The position numbers and the translations under genes are program-made. A stretch of 64,000 nt of DNA from Parvularcula bermudensis HTCC2503 (lineage in GTDB: Bacteria; Pseudomonadota; Alphaproteobacteria; Caulobacterales; Parvularculaceae), in assembly GCF_000152825.2 (NCBI RefSeq), contig NC_014414.1, positions 1,116,001 through 1,180,000 of the forward strand, in the 5' to 3' direction. Shown piece by piece: positions 8,559-16,876 of the stretch. The notes beneath the pieces were generated by a model. The model ran no database searches, was not told where the DNA came from, and was given only the letters and a program-made list of their open reading frames with translations. Every line of letters begins with the position of its first letter. The stretch's first letter is position 1.

Positions 8559-8717
8559 ATGCGCGCCCTCACACGACAAGACAAAAAGCAGGCCTTCATC
8601 AAGGCGACCCGCCACTTCCCCGAGCGATATGCCGAGCAGATCGCCAACGGCTTAGATGACAACGAGTTGGCGGCTTTGCTGAAGCGCTATCTCGGGATCG
8701 CGGGCGGCTCAGGTTAA
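8559..8717 (+). CDS. Small conserved-looking protein downstream of ardA
   Basis: A 52-residue ORF that starts 3 nt after the ardA stop and is therefore probably co-transcribed. It is basic and helical (RQDKKQAFIKATRHFP at the N-terminus, then LDDNELAALLKRYLG). No domain is recognised. Similar very small genes commonly follow antirestriction genes on mobilizable elements. The same frame continues past its TAA in a coding-like way, so the natural product may once have been longer. Confidence 0.5.
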   Translation: MRALTRQDKKQAFIKATRHFPERYAEQIANGLDDNELAALLKRYLGIAGGSG

Positions 8718-8966
8718 CGCGATCAGATCAGCATCGCCTATGAAGGGTGTGGCTTGAAAATCTGGGCATCATGGGGAACGCCGAACGCGGTTCTGGACGC
8801 CCCGATATTTGCGGGGTCGGAGACCATCCGCATGGCGCGGATGGTCTATCAGATTTCCGATCCGACAGACGATCAACTGCGCATGTTCTAGGTTCAGACA
8901 GAGCGTCGCAGGATCAGGAAAGCGGCGCAACTCGCGCCGATCCCGAACCAGAAGCCTTGGGTTTGA
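8718..8966 (+). pseudogene. In-frame continuation of the small ardA-linked ORF, interrupted by stops
   Basis: After the TAA at 8715-8717 the same frame reads 57 coding-like codons (including LKIWASWGTPNAVLDAP and ETIRMARMVYQISDP) up to a TAG at 8889-8891. It then reads 24 more codons up to a TGA at 8964-8966. There is no ATG and only a TTG at 8754 could start the second part. It may be a decayed gene or a TTG-started 45-residue peptide. Confidence 0.25.
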
Positions 8967-9014
8967 ATGAGTGTTGCGATGTCCGCTATCACAGGTTTTC
9001 CTTTCTTTTATTCA

Positions 9015-10316
9015 TTAGAGATCAAGCGACCGGCCCTCGCGACGGGCGCGCGACCTCTGTAGTTGCTCGCGTTTTTCCGCGAGTTCCTCGCGCCGCGCTT
9101 CGTTCAGGTCCTTCTGAGGCGATTGCTGGCGAATATCGGTACGCAGTTCGCGCATGACCTCGGTTTGACGTTCACGTTCGACAGTTCGCCTCTGATCGAG
9201 CGCCTTGCGCTCATCGAGGTGGCGGAAAATCAGAGCGTCTTTCTCGTGACGATCTCGCAGCAGGGCGTCGTATGCCTCAGCGCGATTTTGTTCGGCTACG
9301 CGTTTACGTTCACCTGTGATCCGATCAAACAGGCCTCGCAGGCCTTTGCTGAAGCGTTCTTGACGCTGAGTATTCTCCATTGCCGCTCGAGCCTGTTGCT
9401 GCTCCTCGAGAAATCTTCTCTCGGCGCGCTGCGCAGCGATAAGTGAGCGCTTCTCGGCAGCAAGGCGAAGGCGTTCGGCCTCCGATCGCGCATCCTGCTC
9501 CCGCTTCAACTCGTTGAGGCGACGGTTCACTTCATTGGCGTGTTCGGCATGGCGTTCCGTAACGCTGGGCAGCGTATCTGGCTCGCCCAGGCGGGCGCGA
9601 ACATCTCGCGCTTTAACGCCGACCCACTTGGAAACCGCATAGGCTTCGCCATCGCGATTGACCCCGACGAAGCCGCGTCGATCGCCCTTGGCGAGTTTGA
9701 AGCCTCTCGTCTCCAAAGCGCTGGCGAAGGCCTGCCGCGAATCCGAGATCGCCCAACTATCCTGAAACGCGGACTTGATGGCGGCCACATCGCGTCCCGC
9801 GCGTTTGGCCTGTTGCCATTCTTCCAGCGTGAAATTCTTCGGATCGCGCTCATGCGTTTCGGCCAGCCCTCGCGGCATTTGCCAGCCATGCTCAAGGAAT
9901 AGCTCGCGGGAAACCGCGTTGAGCTTGCGATGGTCGAACGAAAGCTGGACGGCTTTCATCCGCTGCGCATCGATACGCGACCAGACCGCATGGGCATGGC
10001 GTCGGCCTTCCTTCTCGTGGAAGACGATCGCTCGCGGTTGGCCGCTCAGTCCAAGACGCTCTTCGGCCATGTTGATCGCGGCCTCGAAGTCCCGCGTCGA
10101 AACATGTTCGGAAGGCGGGGGATTGAGGGATAGCGAGTAGAGAAACTTCGCGCAGCGCGTTCCTCGGCTTTGCGCGTACGCTTCGTTGAGCGCGCCCACG
10201 AGGTTTTCGGAAGCGAACCCGCGCAGCTCGTGTAGCTCAACGTGGTCGTTCTCGTCTTTCATCAGATGTAACGCCAGATCGCGCGCGCCGCCGCGTTGAC
10301 TGCCTTTCAGGATCAT
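9015..10316 (-). CDS. Relaxase / mobilization nuclease, copy 1
   Basis: A 433-residue DNA relaxase that nicks and pilots the transfer strand at oriT. It begins MILKGSQRGGARDLALHLM, the signature start of this relaxase group, and carries the metal-binding histidines in GRRHAHAVWSRID (H107 and H109). The region after about residue 250 is a long charged coiled coil. It overlaps mobC by 4 nt and is preceded by a putative oriT at 10820-10861. A second relaxase with the same N-terminal layout lies at 60296-61723; the two differ clearly in sequence and in their C-terminal regions, so they are not a recent duplication. Confidence 0.88.
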   Translation of the reverse strand: MILKGSQRGGARDLALHLMKDENDHVELHELRGFASENLVGALNEAYAQSRGTRCAKFLYSLSLNPPPSEHVSTRDFEAAINMAEERLGLSGQPRAIVFHEKEGRRHAHAVWSRIDAQRMKAVQLSFDHRKLNAVSRELFLEHGWQMPRGLAETHERDPKNFTLEEWQQAKRAGRDVAAIKSAFQDSWAISDSRQAFASALETRGFKLAKGDRRGFVGVNRDGEAYAVSKWVGVKARDVRARLGEPDTLPSVTERHAEHANEVNRRLNELKREQDARSEAERLRLAAEKRSLIAAQRAERRFLEEQQQARAAMENTQRQERFSKGLRGLFDRITGERKRVAEQNRAEAYDALLRDRHEKDALIFRHLDERKALDQRRTVERERQTEVMRELRTDIRQQSPQKDLNEARREELAEKREQLQRSRARREGRSLDL

Positions 10317-10753
10317 GAGCCGTCCTCCGGCTTCACGCCCAGAGCAGCGACCAGATCGCGGCGCATTTCCTGAACGGCTTCGCAGGCCTCCTTCAACTCG
10401 CGCTCAACCTCGGGGCTGAGTGGAAGCGTCCCCGTATTGGCAGCCTTCGCGAGCTGATTGAGATTTGAGGCAAGACGGGATTGGCCGAGCCCGCCGAGCA
10501 TATGGCTGAGCACAGCAAGCTCCGCAGAGGGCTGCCGTCGCCGCTTGGTCGAGCGCCGCGATCTCGGCATATCGTCATCAAAGAGCTTGAGGCGAATGTA
10601 GGCAGCTAGAGAAAGCGCTCCAGCGGCTCGATCGAGCCTTGAGCGTTCCTCATCGGTAAAGCGGATGGAAAAAGGCGGTGAAGCCTTCGGTCGGCTGTTT
10701 CTGTAGCCGTGGGAGGCCGTGTTGAAGGTCTGCACGTTCGTGGAGCTGGTCAT
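10313..10753 (-). CDS. mobC: MobC-like relaxosome accessory protein, copy 1
   Basis: A 146-residue oriT-binding accessory protein of the relaxosome. The N-terminal part (PPFSIRFTDEERSRLDRAAG) is a ribbon-helix-helix-like module. The central SRLASNLNQLAKAANTGTLP is the conserved MobC motif (R..NLNQLA..AN.G), and the C-terminus is helical. It overlaps the relaxase gene by 4 nt, so nicking and accessory functions are translated together. The paralogue at 61720-62103 has the same motif. It would bind the inverted repeat upstream and help melt oriT. Confidence 0.85.
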   Translation of the reverse strand: MTSSTNVQTFNTASHGYRNSRPKASPPFSIRFTDEERSRLDRAAGALSLAAYIRLKLFDDDMPRSRRSTKRRRQPSAELAVLSHMLGGLGQSRLASNLNQLAKAANTGTLPLSPEVERELKEACEAVQEMRRDLVAALGVKPEDGS

Positions 10754-10819
10754 AGGCTCAGCTCCTCAAAATCCGGAATTTCGTGCTTTAGCTGGTGCTC
10801 CCAGTCCTCTAGCGCTTCA

Positions 10820-10861
10820 AAGAGAGAGTTTAAACTTTCTCTCTCGGGGCGCGCCATTTTC
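10820..10861 (-). other. Putative oriT upstream of mobC copy 1
   Basis: A palindromic stretch centred on GTTTAAAC (10828-10835), flanked by AGAGAGA and CTTTCTCTCT, lies 13 bp before GCGCGCCATTTTC (10849-10861). The same architecture, with the same 34-nt span from palindrome to ATTTTC, is found upstream of the second mobC at 62199-62232. An inverted repeat next to a GYGCGCC core resembles MOBQ-type nic regions. Confidence 0.55.
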
Positions 10862-10977
10862 TCCTTATAGTTCAGGTTGTTGAGCCGACCTCAGTCGAGC
10901 ATGGCAGTACTACACCGCCGCGTTGCGCGATCACTTACTCCTGTAGGTTAATGACGGCAGTAAACACACGCGCCACT

Positions 10978-11889
10978 TCAGAACCTGTCCCACTCTGGGT
11001 GATCCGTCCCTAGATGCTCGACAATGAAATCGGTGAACGCACGGACTTTGACGGGCAGGTAGCGCCGCTCGGGGTAGATGACGCTGAGCGGTTGGCTTGG
11101 CATTTCGAAATCGCTCAAGAGGTGGTGGAGTTGCCCTTGCGCAATTGCAGGTCCCGCGATGAACGTCGGCAGACGTGCTATTCCGAGGCCGCCGAGGACG
11201 GCATCCATCAGCGCTTCGCTATTACTGGTCTGATAAGATCCGCGCGTCTCAACCCGAACGGTGGGCTCACCCGGTTTACGGAACGACCAGTGGTGTGCGT
11301 CTGATGCGTGGGCGAAGTGCAGGCAATTATGCTTGTCGAGGTCAGCAGGAGCGCGCGGCGGCGCGTGCGAAGCCAGATATTCCGGCGAAGCGCAAAGCAC
11401 ACTGTGAAGGTCTGTAAGTTTTCGGGTGATCAAGGTAGGGGAGTGCAATTGGCCCGCCCGGACAGCCACGTCAAATCCCTGCTCAACAAGATCCAGATGT
11501 CTGTCGTCTAGAGCGAGATCGGCCTCGATATCTGGAAACTCCAACAAGAAACCCGCCATCAGCGGCGCGATGTGCAGTCTGCCGAAGGACATGGGTGCCA
11601 GTATCTGGAGCCGACCGGCTGGACTGTCCTGAAGCGCTGTCGCAGCGTCTTCGGCTTGCTTGCCCGCCTCCAGTGCAAGGGCCGCGTGGGCGCGATACCT
11701 CTCCCCAGCTTCGGTGAGTGTCATGGCGCGGGTCGAACGGGTGAACAGCTTGACGCCGAGCTGCGCCTCGAGCTGTCCAATCCGCTTGCTTACCGCTGAT
11801 TTGGTGACACCCAGCTTGCGGCCAGCCCCGGCAAAACTCCCGGCTTCGGCGACGGCGACAAACACTGGAATCGCGTCAAAATCTCTCAT
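10978..11889 (-). CDS. LysR-family transcriptional regulator
   Basis: A 303-residue LysR-type regulator. The N-terminal winged helix-turn-helix is clear (FVAVAEAGSFAGAGRKLGVTKSAVSKRIGQLE, residues about 9-40). The rest is the periplasmic-binding-protein-like effector domain (for example GRLQILAPMSFGRLHIAPLM). It is divergent from the EamA permease with 87 nt between them, the classical arrangement for a LysR regulator and its target. The inducer is unknown. It lies outside the mobilization module and may be cargo or host sequence. Confidence 0.93.
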   Translation of the reverse strand: MRDFDAIPVFVAVAEAGSFAGAGRKLGVTKSAVSKRIGQLEAQLGVKLFTRSTRAMTLTEAGERYRAHAALALEAGKQAEDAATALQDSPAGRLQILAPMSFGRLHIAPLMAGFLLEFPDIEADLALDDRHLDLVEQGFDVAVRAGQLHSPTLITRKLTDLHSVLCASPEYLASHAPPRAPADLDKHNCLHFAHASDAHHWSFRKPGEPTVRVETRGSYQTSNSEALMDAVLGGLGIARLPTFIAGPAIAQGQLHHLLSDFEMPSQPLSVIYPERRYLPVKVRAFTDFIVEHLGTDHPEWDRF

Positions 11890-11976
11890 GGCCTATATAT
11901 AGGTGAGAAAATCTCCACATGAAGTAGAATGGAGATACGGTTGTATATTTTTGGGATACGCCACCATTATGTGGGT
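11890..11976. promoter_or_regulatory. LysR/EamA divergent intergenic region
   Basis: This short region contains TCTCC-N14-GGAGA (11910-11933), a dyad that could be the LysR binding site, and an AT-rich TATATATAGG near the LysR start. The exact permease start is uncertain (11977 or 12034), so its promoter cannot be fixed. Confidence 0.35.
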
Positions 11977-12948
11977 ATGTTACAGCCCGACAGTTCTACT
12001 TCGCGCCAATCATCCTCTCCTCGAACCACGAGCATGGCGCCATCGCTCACGATCATGTCCATCGGCCTGATCGTCGGAGTCAGTTTCGCGCTGACAAAGA
12101 TCGCGGCGCTCGCAGGTATTTCCGCCATCGCCGCCCTGTTCTGGTCGTTGGCGCTTGCAGGAATCATCCTCCTCGGCGTTTTGGCCGTTCGGGGCGAAAG
12201 GCTGAACCATGACTGGGCGCATCTGCGCTACTACCTCTTCGCCGGGCTGTTGGGCGTAACAGGCCCTAACTTCATCGCCTTCACTGTGCTCGCGCATGTT
12301 CCAGCAGGGCTTTTCACCGCCCTGGTGATGCTTTCCCCGCTTGCGACGGTCGCTGTCTCCGCAGTGCTCGACCGGGCATTACCGGATGGCCGCCGCAGCC
12401 TTGGCATCTTGACAGGTCTCGCCGGATTGATGCTGACAATTCTCGTGGGCGCCGAGATCGGAGACTTCGATGCGAGATGGCTGATCATTGCTTTGGCCGC
12501 GCCATTATTACTGGCTTGCGGAAACATTTACCGAAACCGGGCGTATCCGGCGGGCTCAAAGCCGATCGGGCTGGCTGCCGGCATGTTGGTGTCCCAGGCA
12601 ATAATCTGGTGGGGCTTGGTACTGGCCACGGGCGAAACCTATTCCCCTATCGGCCTCTCCGGGCCTGAAGACCGTGCACTCTTCGCGATAGGTGCGTTGT
12701 CTGCGGTCAGTTACATTTTGACGTTTGCAGTTCAGCGGCGCACGGATGGCGTTGGGTTCAGCCAGGTCGGCTATTTCGCGACTCTTTCGGGCATCGCCTG
12801 CGGTGCCATTCTCTTCGGGGAGACCTTGAGCTGGTCGCTCGCCGTGTCTCTCGCTCTGATCCTTCTGGGTCTCGGTATCACGAACGGACACCTGAGATTT
12901 CCGGGAAGACGTGCCGGTGGGAACAGGCCGGGATCAGGCATGCAGTGA
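11977..12948 (+). CDS. EamA/DMT-family inner-membrane transporter
   Basis: A permease of the drug/metabolite transporter superfamily with about ten hydrophobic segments arranged as two EamA repeats (for example LTIMSIGLIVGVSFALTKI and LAVSLALILLGLGI). It sits in the inner membrane and probably exports a small metabolite or toxic compound. The likely start is the ATG at 11977 (323 residues); an ATG at 12034, right before the first membrane segment, is also possible. The LysR gene next to it on the opposite strand is its likely regulator. A second LysR gene overlaps its stop codon (GTG at 12945), which links the two. The substrate cannot be predicted. Confidence 0.88.
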   Translation: MLQPDSSTSRQSSSPRTTSMAPSLTIMSIGLIVGVSFALTKIAALAGISAIAALFWSLALAGIILLGVLAVRGERLNHDWAHLRYYLFAGLLGVTGPNFIAFTVLAHVPAGLFTALVMLSPLATVAVSAVLDRALPDGRRSLGILTGLAGLMLTILVGAEIGDFDARWLIIALAAPLLLACGNIYRNRAYPAGSKPIGLAAGMLVSQAIIWWGLVLATGETYSPIGLSGPEDRALFAIGALSAVSYILTFAVQRRTDGVGFSQVGYFATLSGIACGAILFGETLSWSLAVSLALILLGLGITNGHLRFPGRRAGGNRPGSGMQ

Positions 12949-13958
12949 CGCTAGTTGGCGATTCTTTGCTGCGTGGAAGGATACCGGTGCGTGATGTGAC
13001 AAACTCCGATGTCGTAAGAAATGCTCCGCTCGTACCCGAGACGTGCAAAAGCCTAACGATACGGGACCTGCAAACCATTCTCCTGGTATCCCAAGCCGGT
13101 AGCATTCGCAGAGCGAGTGCAAGCATGGGAGTTGGTCAGCCAGCGGTGACGAGACGAATTCAGAGATTGGAAGACGCTCTCGGCGTATCAATTTTTGAAA
13201 GGAGCCAAACTGGCGTAAGGTTAACAACGGCAGGTTGGGCCTTAAGCGCGCAAGCGCGGCGACTGGTCGGGGATTTTGGTTTGGCTGTTGAGGCAGCACG
13301 TGCGGCTGGCGAAGGGCAAAGTGGTCATTTGCAACTTGGCCTGATCGCTTCGCTGTCACAGGGCACTCTGCGAGACACTATCTCGAAGTTTATCGATCTT
13401 CATCCCTGTGTCGATTTGACTTTTCTTGAGGCAGATAGAGGAGAACTGATGACGCTCCTAAGTCATCGGGCATTGGATGTCGTATTTGCGTCAGGTGGAA
13501 TGGACTTGGCCGGTGGGGATGCTCTGCTGCTCACTCACGAGCAGATTTATCTTGCTGTTGCACGAGACCACCCACTAGCAGGAAAGACATTGACGCGCTG
13601 GACAGACATTGAAGACGCTACCTTCGTTGTGAGTGCGAATGAACCGGGACCAGAGATTTCCGATTATGTTCGTAGAAGAGTAAGCGATCTTGGTCGGCAG
13701 GTAGTCATACGTCGGCATGGGCTTGATCGCGAAGGAATTATGAACCTTGTCGGACTAGGGGTCGGCATGAGCCTAGTGTGTAACCATTGGCGTGGGATCA
13801 GTTATCCAAACGTAGCGTTTGTACCGCTGGTGTGGGACGGAGTTGGTGAATCGATTCCATTCAGTCTGGTTTGGCGCCCCGAGAACGACAACCCTGCGCT
13901 TAGGCGGTTTCTGAGTTTGGCTCGGAACGAGGCGAAGCGGAACGGTGTTCTTTCCTGA
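12945..13958 (+). CDS. LysR-family transcriptional regulator, 3' end at a recombination junction
   Basis: A LysR-type regulator of up to 337 residues. The helix-turn-helix begins around residue 38 (LTIRDLQTILLVSQAGSIRRAS), so the true start may be later than the GTG at 12945, for example a GTG at 12987. The effector-binding domain follows (GHLQLGLIASLSQG). The last 59 nt overlap the convergent DUF2274 gene. The final residues (NEAKRNGVLS) read antisense to the unusual tail of DUF2274, which suggests that a recombination event near 13.95 kb fused the two loci. It follows the EamA gene with a 4-nt overlap, so it may be part of that transcription unit. Confidence 0.85.
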   Translation: MTLVGDSLLRGRIPVRDVTNSDVVRNAPLVPETCKSLTIRDLQTILLVSQAGSIRRASASMGVGQPAVTRRIQRLEDALGVSIFERSQTGVRLTTAGWALSAQARRLVGDFGLAVEAARAAGEGQSGHLQLGLIASLSQGTLRDTISKFIDLHPCVDLTFLEADRGELMTLLSHRALDVVFASGGMDLAGGDALLLTHEQIYLAVARDHPLAGKTLTRWTDIEDATFVVSANEPGPEISDYVRRRVSDLGRQVVIRRHGLDREGIMNLVGLGVGMSLVCNHWRGISYPNVAFVPLVWDGVGESIPFSLVWRPENDNPALRRFLSLARNEAKRNGVLS

Positions 13959-14157
13959 GCTTTGCAAATCCCCTGTCCGTGGCCATAAAGCGCGCCAGCA
14001 TGGGCGCGATGAGCTTTGCAGGTTCATTCTTCTGTCCGGCCTCGCGCGCCAGCACATCCGCATAGGCGACAAGATCGCGATGGACATTGGCGGGCAGCTC
14101 GATGTTCAGTTTAACCGGTGTATCGTCGGGAATGGCGCTCAATTTCAGCTTGGTCAT
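13900..14157 (-). CDS. DUF2274 protein of the trb conjugation operon
   Basis: An 85-residue protein of the DUF2274 family, which nearly always follows trbI in alphaproteobacterial trb-type conjugation operons. The hallmark start is MTKLKLSAIPDDTPVKLN, then ELPANVHRDLVAYADVLARE and FMATDRGFAKLRK. Family members usually end soon after the DRGFA motif; here about 18 extra residues run into the LysR gene, in line with a junction. It lies 3 nt after the trbI fragment. Its role in conjugation is unknown. With most of the trb operon gone it is probably non-functional for transfer. Confidence 0.85.
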   Translation of the reverse strand: MTKLKLSAIPDDTPVKLNIELPANVHRDLVAYADVLAREAGQKNEPAKLIAPMLARFMATDRGFAKLRKEHRSASPRSEPNSETA

Positions 14158-14160
14158 GGA

Positions 14161-14847
14161 TCAACTCCGATAGGGTTCGAGGACGAGGTCGTGCGTGACC
14201 ATGACGCGCACCGGAAAACCGGGGCGGATGGTCAGGGTCGGCGAGATCGAAAGCTGACGCCGGACGATCTCATCGCCCGCGCGGCCGATCGTGTCCTGCG
14301 TTCCCTCGCGAATGGCGCGGGCGATCTCGTCGTCGTCATCGGCGCCAAATTCCGCGCCGATATTCAGGACGGTGGCGAGACCGGCGGCCATGAACAGCTT
14401 GCCCCAGTGGTTGTTGACGCCGTCTTCGAGTCCGGCATAGCCGGCTTGGTCTGCGCCGGGCTGGCGTTCGAGAACGATGGAACGGCCATTGGGCAGGATC
14501 AGCCGTGTCCAGGCTAGTAGCACGCGGCTCTGCCCAAAGGCGACACGGCTGTCGTACTCACCGATCAGACGCGAGCCTTGGGGGATCAGAAGGAACCGTC
14601 CAATCGGGCTGTCATAGACATTGGACGTCACCTGCGCGGTGACCTGTCCGGGAAGGTCCGAGCGCAGACCCGTGACCAACGCGGCCGGAATGATCGCACC
14701 GGCCTGGACCACATAGGGGCTTGGCGGGTCAGTCAGCCTGTCGACGCTCGTCGTGCGTCGATCAACCGGCTTGTTCAGGAATGCCTCTCGCCTGTCCGTC
14801 GCATCTGGTGCGGCGCCAGTTGCGGTCGCCGGACTTCGGGCAGCCAA
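14161..14847 (-). pseudogene. trbI: trbI fragment (VirB10-like C-terminal domain), 5' deleted
   Basis: The open frame encodes 228 residues of the C-terminal TrbI/VirB10 domain, the outer-membrane-complex scaffold of the type IV secretion system. Conserved stretches include YVVQAGAIIPAAL, SDLPGQVTAQVTSNVYDSP, LLIPQGSRLIGEYDS and HWGKLFMAAGLATVL. Full TrbI is near 380-420 residues with an N-terminal membrane anchor; neither the anchor nor the proline-rich periplasmic stalk is present. The frame is fused at its 5' end to the 3' end of parB (overlap 14775-14847), so the segment holding the rest of tra/trb has been deleted. This is the scar of an inactivated ICE. Confidence 0.85.
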
Positions 14848-16751
14848 CCGGTTCCTTCGAGAAGCTCTTCGGCCGCCGCGACCATATCCTGTTTCTTGAG
14901 ACCGGCGATGCGGTCGGCTGCATTCTCGCCCTTCGCTTCGCGCACGGCCTCCAGAATGCGGGCCTTGGTGACGCGAGCGAGATAGATCTCGCCCGTCGGC
15001 GCCCAGCCCGCCGCCGCCATGTCGAGCCCGAGCGCCGCCGCCAGCACATCGGCATGGGCGAGCGCCCGCGGACGGCGGTTGTACGGCTCATGGACGGCGT
15101 TGACGGTCATGGCGATGCAATGCGCGAACAGCGCCTCGCGGCTATCGTTGTCGAACCCGACCAGCGCCCCCCACAGATCCTCAGGCGCTTTCGGCAGCAC
15201 CCCTAGCCAGCTCGTCGTGCGAGCGTCGATGCTGAGCGCGTAAGCCGTGTCGCCAAGGTCCGGCGCCTGGGCGCCGAAACCGGCGCTGTGCGGCGTGATC
15301 TCGACGCAGCTATCCAGCGGATAGTGATAGAAGAGCCGGAGGGTCACCGCGTGCAGGGCGGCGAGGAACGCCGTCTGCGGATCGTTGCCGAGCGCGTCGC
15401 GAAGGGCGAGCGTGCGATGCGCCGTCAACTCCATGATGAGGCGGTCGGAGAGCGGCTTCAGGCCATCGTCTTCCTCTTCCGCCTCTTCGCTGGCGTCGGG
15501 GGGCGGAACGTCGTCGTCCTCCTCGGCAGACGCGTCGATCCCGTCGACCTCGTCCTGTCCGTCGGATTGGACGGAAGGTTCATCCTCGGGACGGACATAG
15601 CCGCGTTCGACACGCAGACGGCCGTCATGGCCGATGCTGACGAAGACGCCGGCCACGGCGATTTCGTCCGGCTCGAAGCGGACGGGCCGCTCCTGCAAGG
15701 CTTCCATCGCCGTTTCGATCTCGCCGAGCCGGGTGTCGATATCTTCCGGGAACTCCTCGGCGTCGGCGTACTCGTCTTCGAGCTTGTCGTATTCGGCTTT
15801 CAGTGCGTGGAAGCTCGCGATCTCGTCCTCGCTCATCGGCTCGGTCTCGCCGATGATCCGGCGCAGACCGTAGGTGTGGCCGTAGGGAAAGTCCGTGCCG
15901 ATCTCGATCCATTTCCAGCCCTCAGAGCGGATTGCTTCCGCATCGGTTTCAAGCTTTTCGTCGACGAGTTTCGCAAGCAGGCCAGCGTCCTGCAGCCATC
16001 CGCCATCGTCGGACTGGAACAGATCGCGAAGGATGGCGCCGCCGGCCGCCTCATAGGCGCCCAGCCCGACGAACTGCGCCCGCCGGTCGGAGGCGCGCAC
16101 GGCGCCTTCGGTCAGCATGCGGCGGATCTCATAGGGCTGTTTCGCGTAAGTCCGTTTGATCGACTCCCAGACCTGTTCCTGACGCTCATGGTCGGGATTG
16201 ACCGTGAAGGCCATGAGTTGGTCGAGGGTCAGTTCCTCCTCGGCATAGGCGTCGAGGAGCGATGGCGCGATAGCGGCGAGCTTGAGCCGCTGTTTGACAA
16301 CATTCGCCGAGACGAAGAAGGCCGCTGCGATTTCTTCCTCGCTCTTGCCTTTCTCGCGCATGGCCTGGAAGGCGCGGAACTGGTCGAGCGGATGAAGCGG
16401 CGCACGCTGAACATTCTCGGCGAGACTGTCTTCTTCGGCGAGGCCGTCCGTGCGCACGATACAGGGCACGGGCGCTGTGCGGTTCAGCCGCTTCTGCTTG
16501 ACCAGAAGTTCGAGCGCCCGGTAGCGGCGTCCGCCGGCCGGGATCTCGAACATGCCGGTTTCTGCGCCGGCCTCATCCAGCACCGGCCGTACTGTGATCG
16601 AGGACAAAAGCGTGCGTCGTGCGATGTCCTCGGCGAGCTCCTCGATCGAGACGCCAGCCTTAACGCGGCGGACATTGGACTGGCTCAGCACCAGCTTGTT
16701 GAAAGGGATGTCGCGCGAGGCGCTGAGGGTGATTTTCTGAGACTTGGTCAT
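14775..16751 (-). CDS. ICE-type ParB/RepB nuclease-like protein, altered C-terminus
   Basis: A 658-residue ParB-superfamily protein of the kind carried by alphaproteobacterial ICEs and plasmids. The N-terminal ParB/sulfiredoxin fold shows IPAGGRRYRALELL and the box II-like AENVQRAPLHPLDQFRAF, then a helix-turn-helix (SEEEIAAAFFVSANVVKQRLKL written here in two parts: SEEEIAAAF and VSANVVKQRLKL). A long acidic linker (about residues 340-430) leads to the C-terminal domain. The end, EELLEGTGWLPE, is family-like, but the last 20 or so residues (RRPQLAPHQM...) look like out-of-frame trbI sequence. It probably helps maintain or partition the element. A 38-bp leader upstream is repeated before the DUF932 gene. 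Confidence 0.85.
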   Translation of the reverse strand: MTKSQKITLSASRDIPFNKLVLSQSNVRRVKAGVSIEELAEDIARRTLLSSITVRPVLDEAGAETGMFEIPAGGRRYRALELLVKQKRLNRTAPVPCIVRTDGLAEEDSLAENVQRAPLHPLDQFRAFQAMREKGKSEEEIAAAFFVSANVVKQRLKLAAIAPSLLDAYAEEELTLDQLMAFTVNPDHERQEQVWESIKRTYAKQPYEIRRMLTEGAVRASDRRAQFVGLGAYEAAGGAILRDLFQSDDGGWLQDAGLLAKLVDEKLETDAEAIRSEGWKWIEIGTDFPYGHTYGLRRIIGETEPMSEDEIASFHALKAEYDKLEDEYADAEEFPEDIDTRLGEIETAMEALQERPVRFEPDEIAVAGVFVSIGHDGRLRVERGYVRPEDEPSVQSDGQDEVDGIDASAEEDDDVPPPDASEEAEEEDDGLKPLSDRLIMELTAHRTLALRDALGNDPQTAFLAALHAVTLRLFYHYPLDSCVEITPHSAGFGAQAPDLGDTAYALSIDARTTSWLGVLPKAPEDLWGALVGFDNDSREALFAHCIAMTVNAVHEPYNRRPRALAHADVLAAALGLDMAAAGWAPTGEIYLARVTKARILEAVREAKGENAADRIAGLKKQDMVAAAEELLEGTGWLPEVRRPQLAPHQMRRTGERHS

Positions 16752-16772
16752 GTCAGTTCTCCGCGACGGGCT

Positions 16773-16810
16773 GGCCGAAAGCCTCTCTCTCGACCTCCAA
16801 ACCCGTCACG
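16773..16810. repeat. 38-bp leader repeat, copy 1 (upstream of parB-like gene)
   Basis: Starts GGCCGAAAGCCTCTCTC and ends CAAACCCGTCACG. It matches 37 of 38 positions with 18097-18134. Both copies lie about 20 nt upstream of a gene start in the same orientation, so it is probably a shared regulatory or translation-control site. Confidence 0.75.
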
Positions 16811-16876
16811 AAAAACACGGCCCGCCTCTTCCTCTTGAGGAAGCGACGGACCGGAGAGGTGGAGCGCTGGCCGCAG

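Noticed and set aside
14161-14847. trbI as a functional gene
   Set aside because: The membrane anchor and stalk are missing and the 5' end is fused to parB.
15288-16838. A long plus-strand frame of over 500 codons
   Set aside because: It is the antisense of the ParB-like gene, whose motifs are clear on the minus strand; GC-rich codon bias keeps the shadow frame open.
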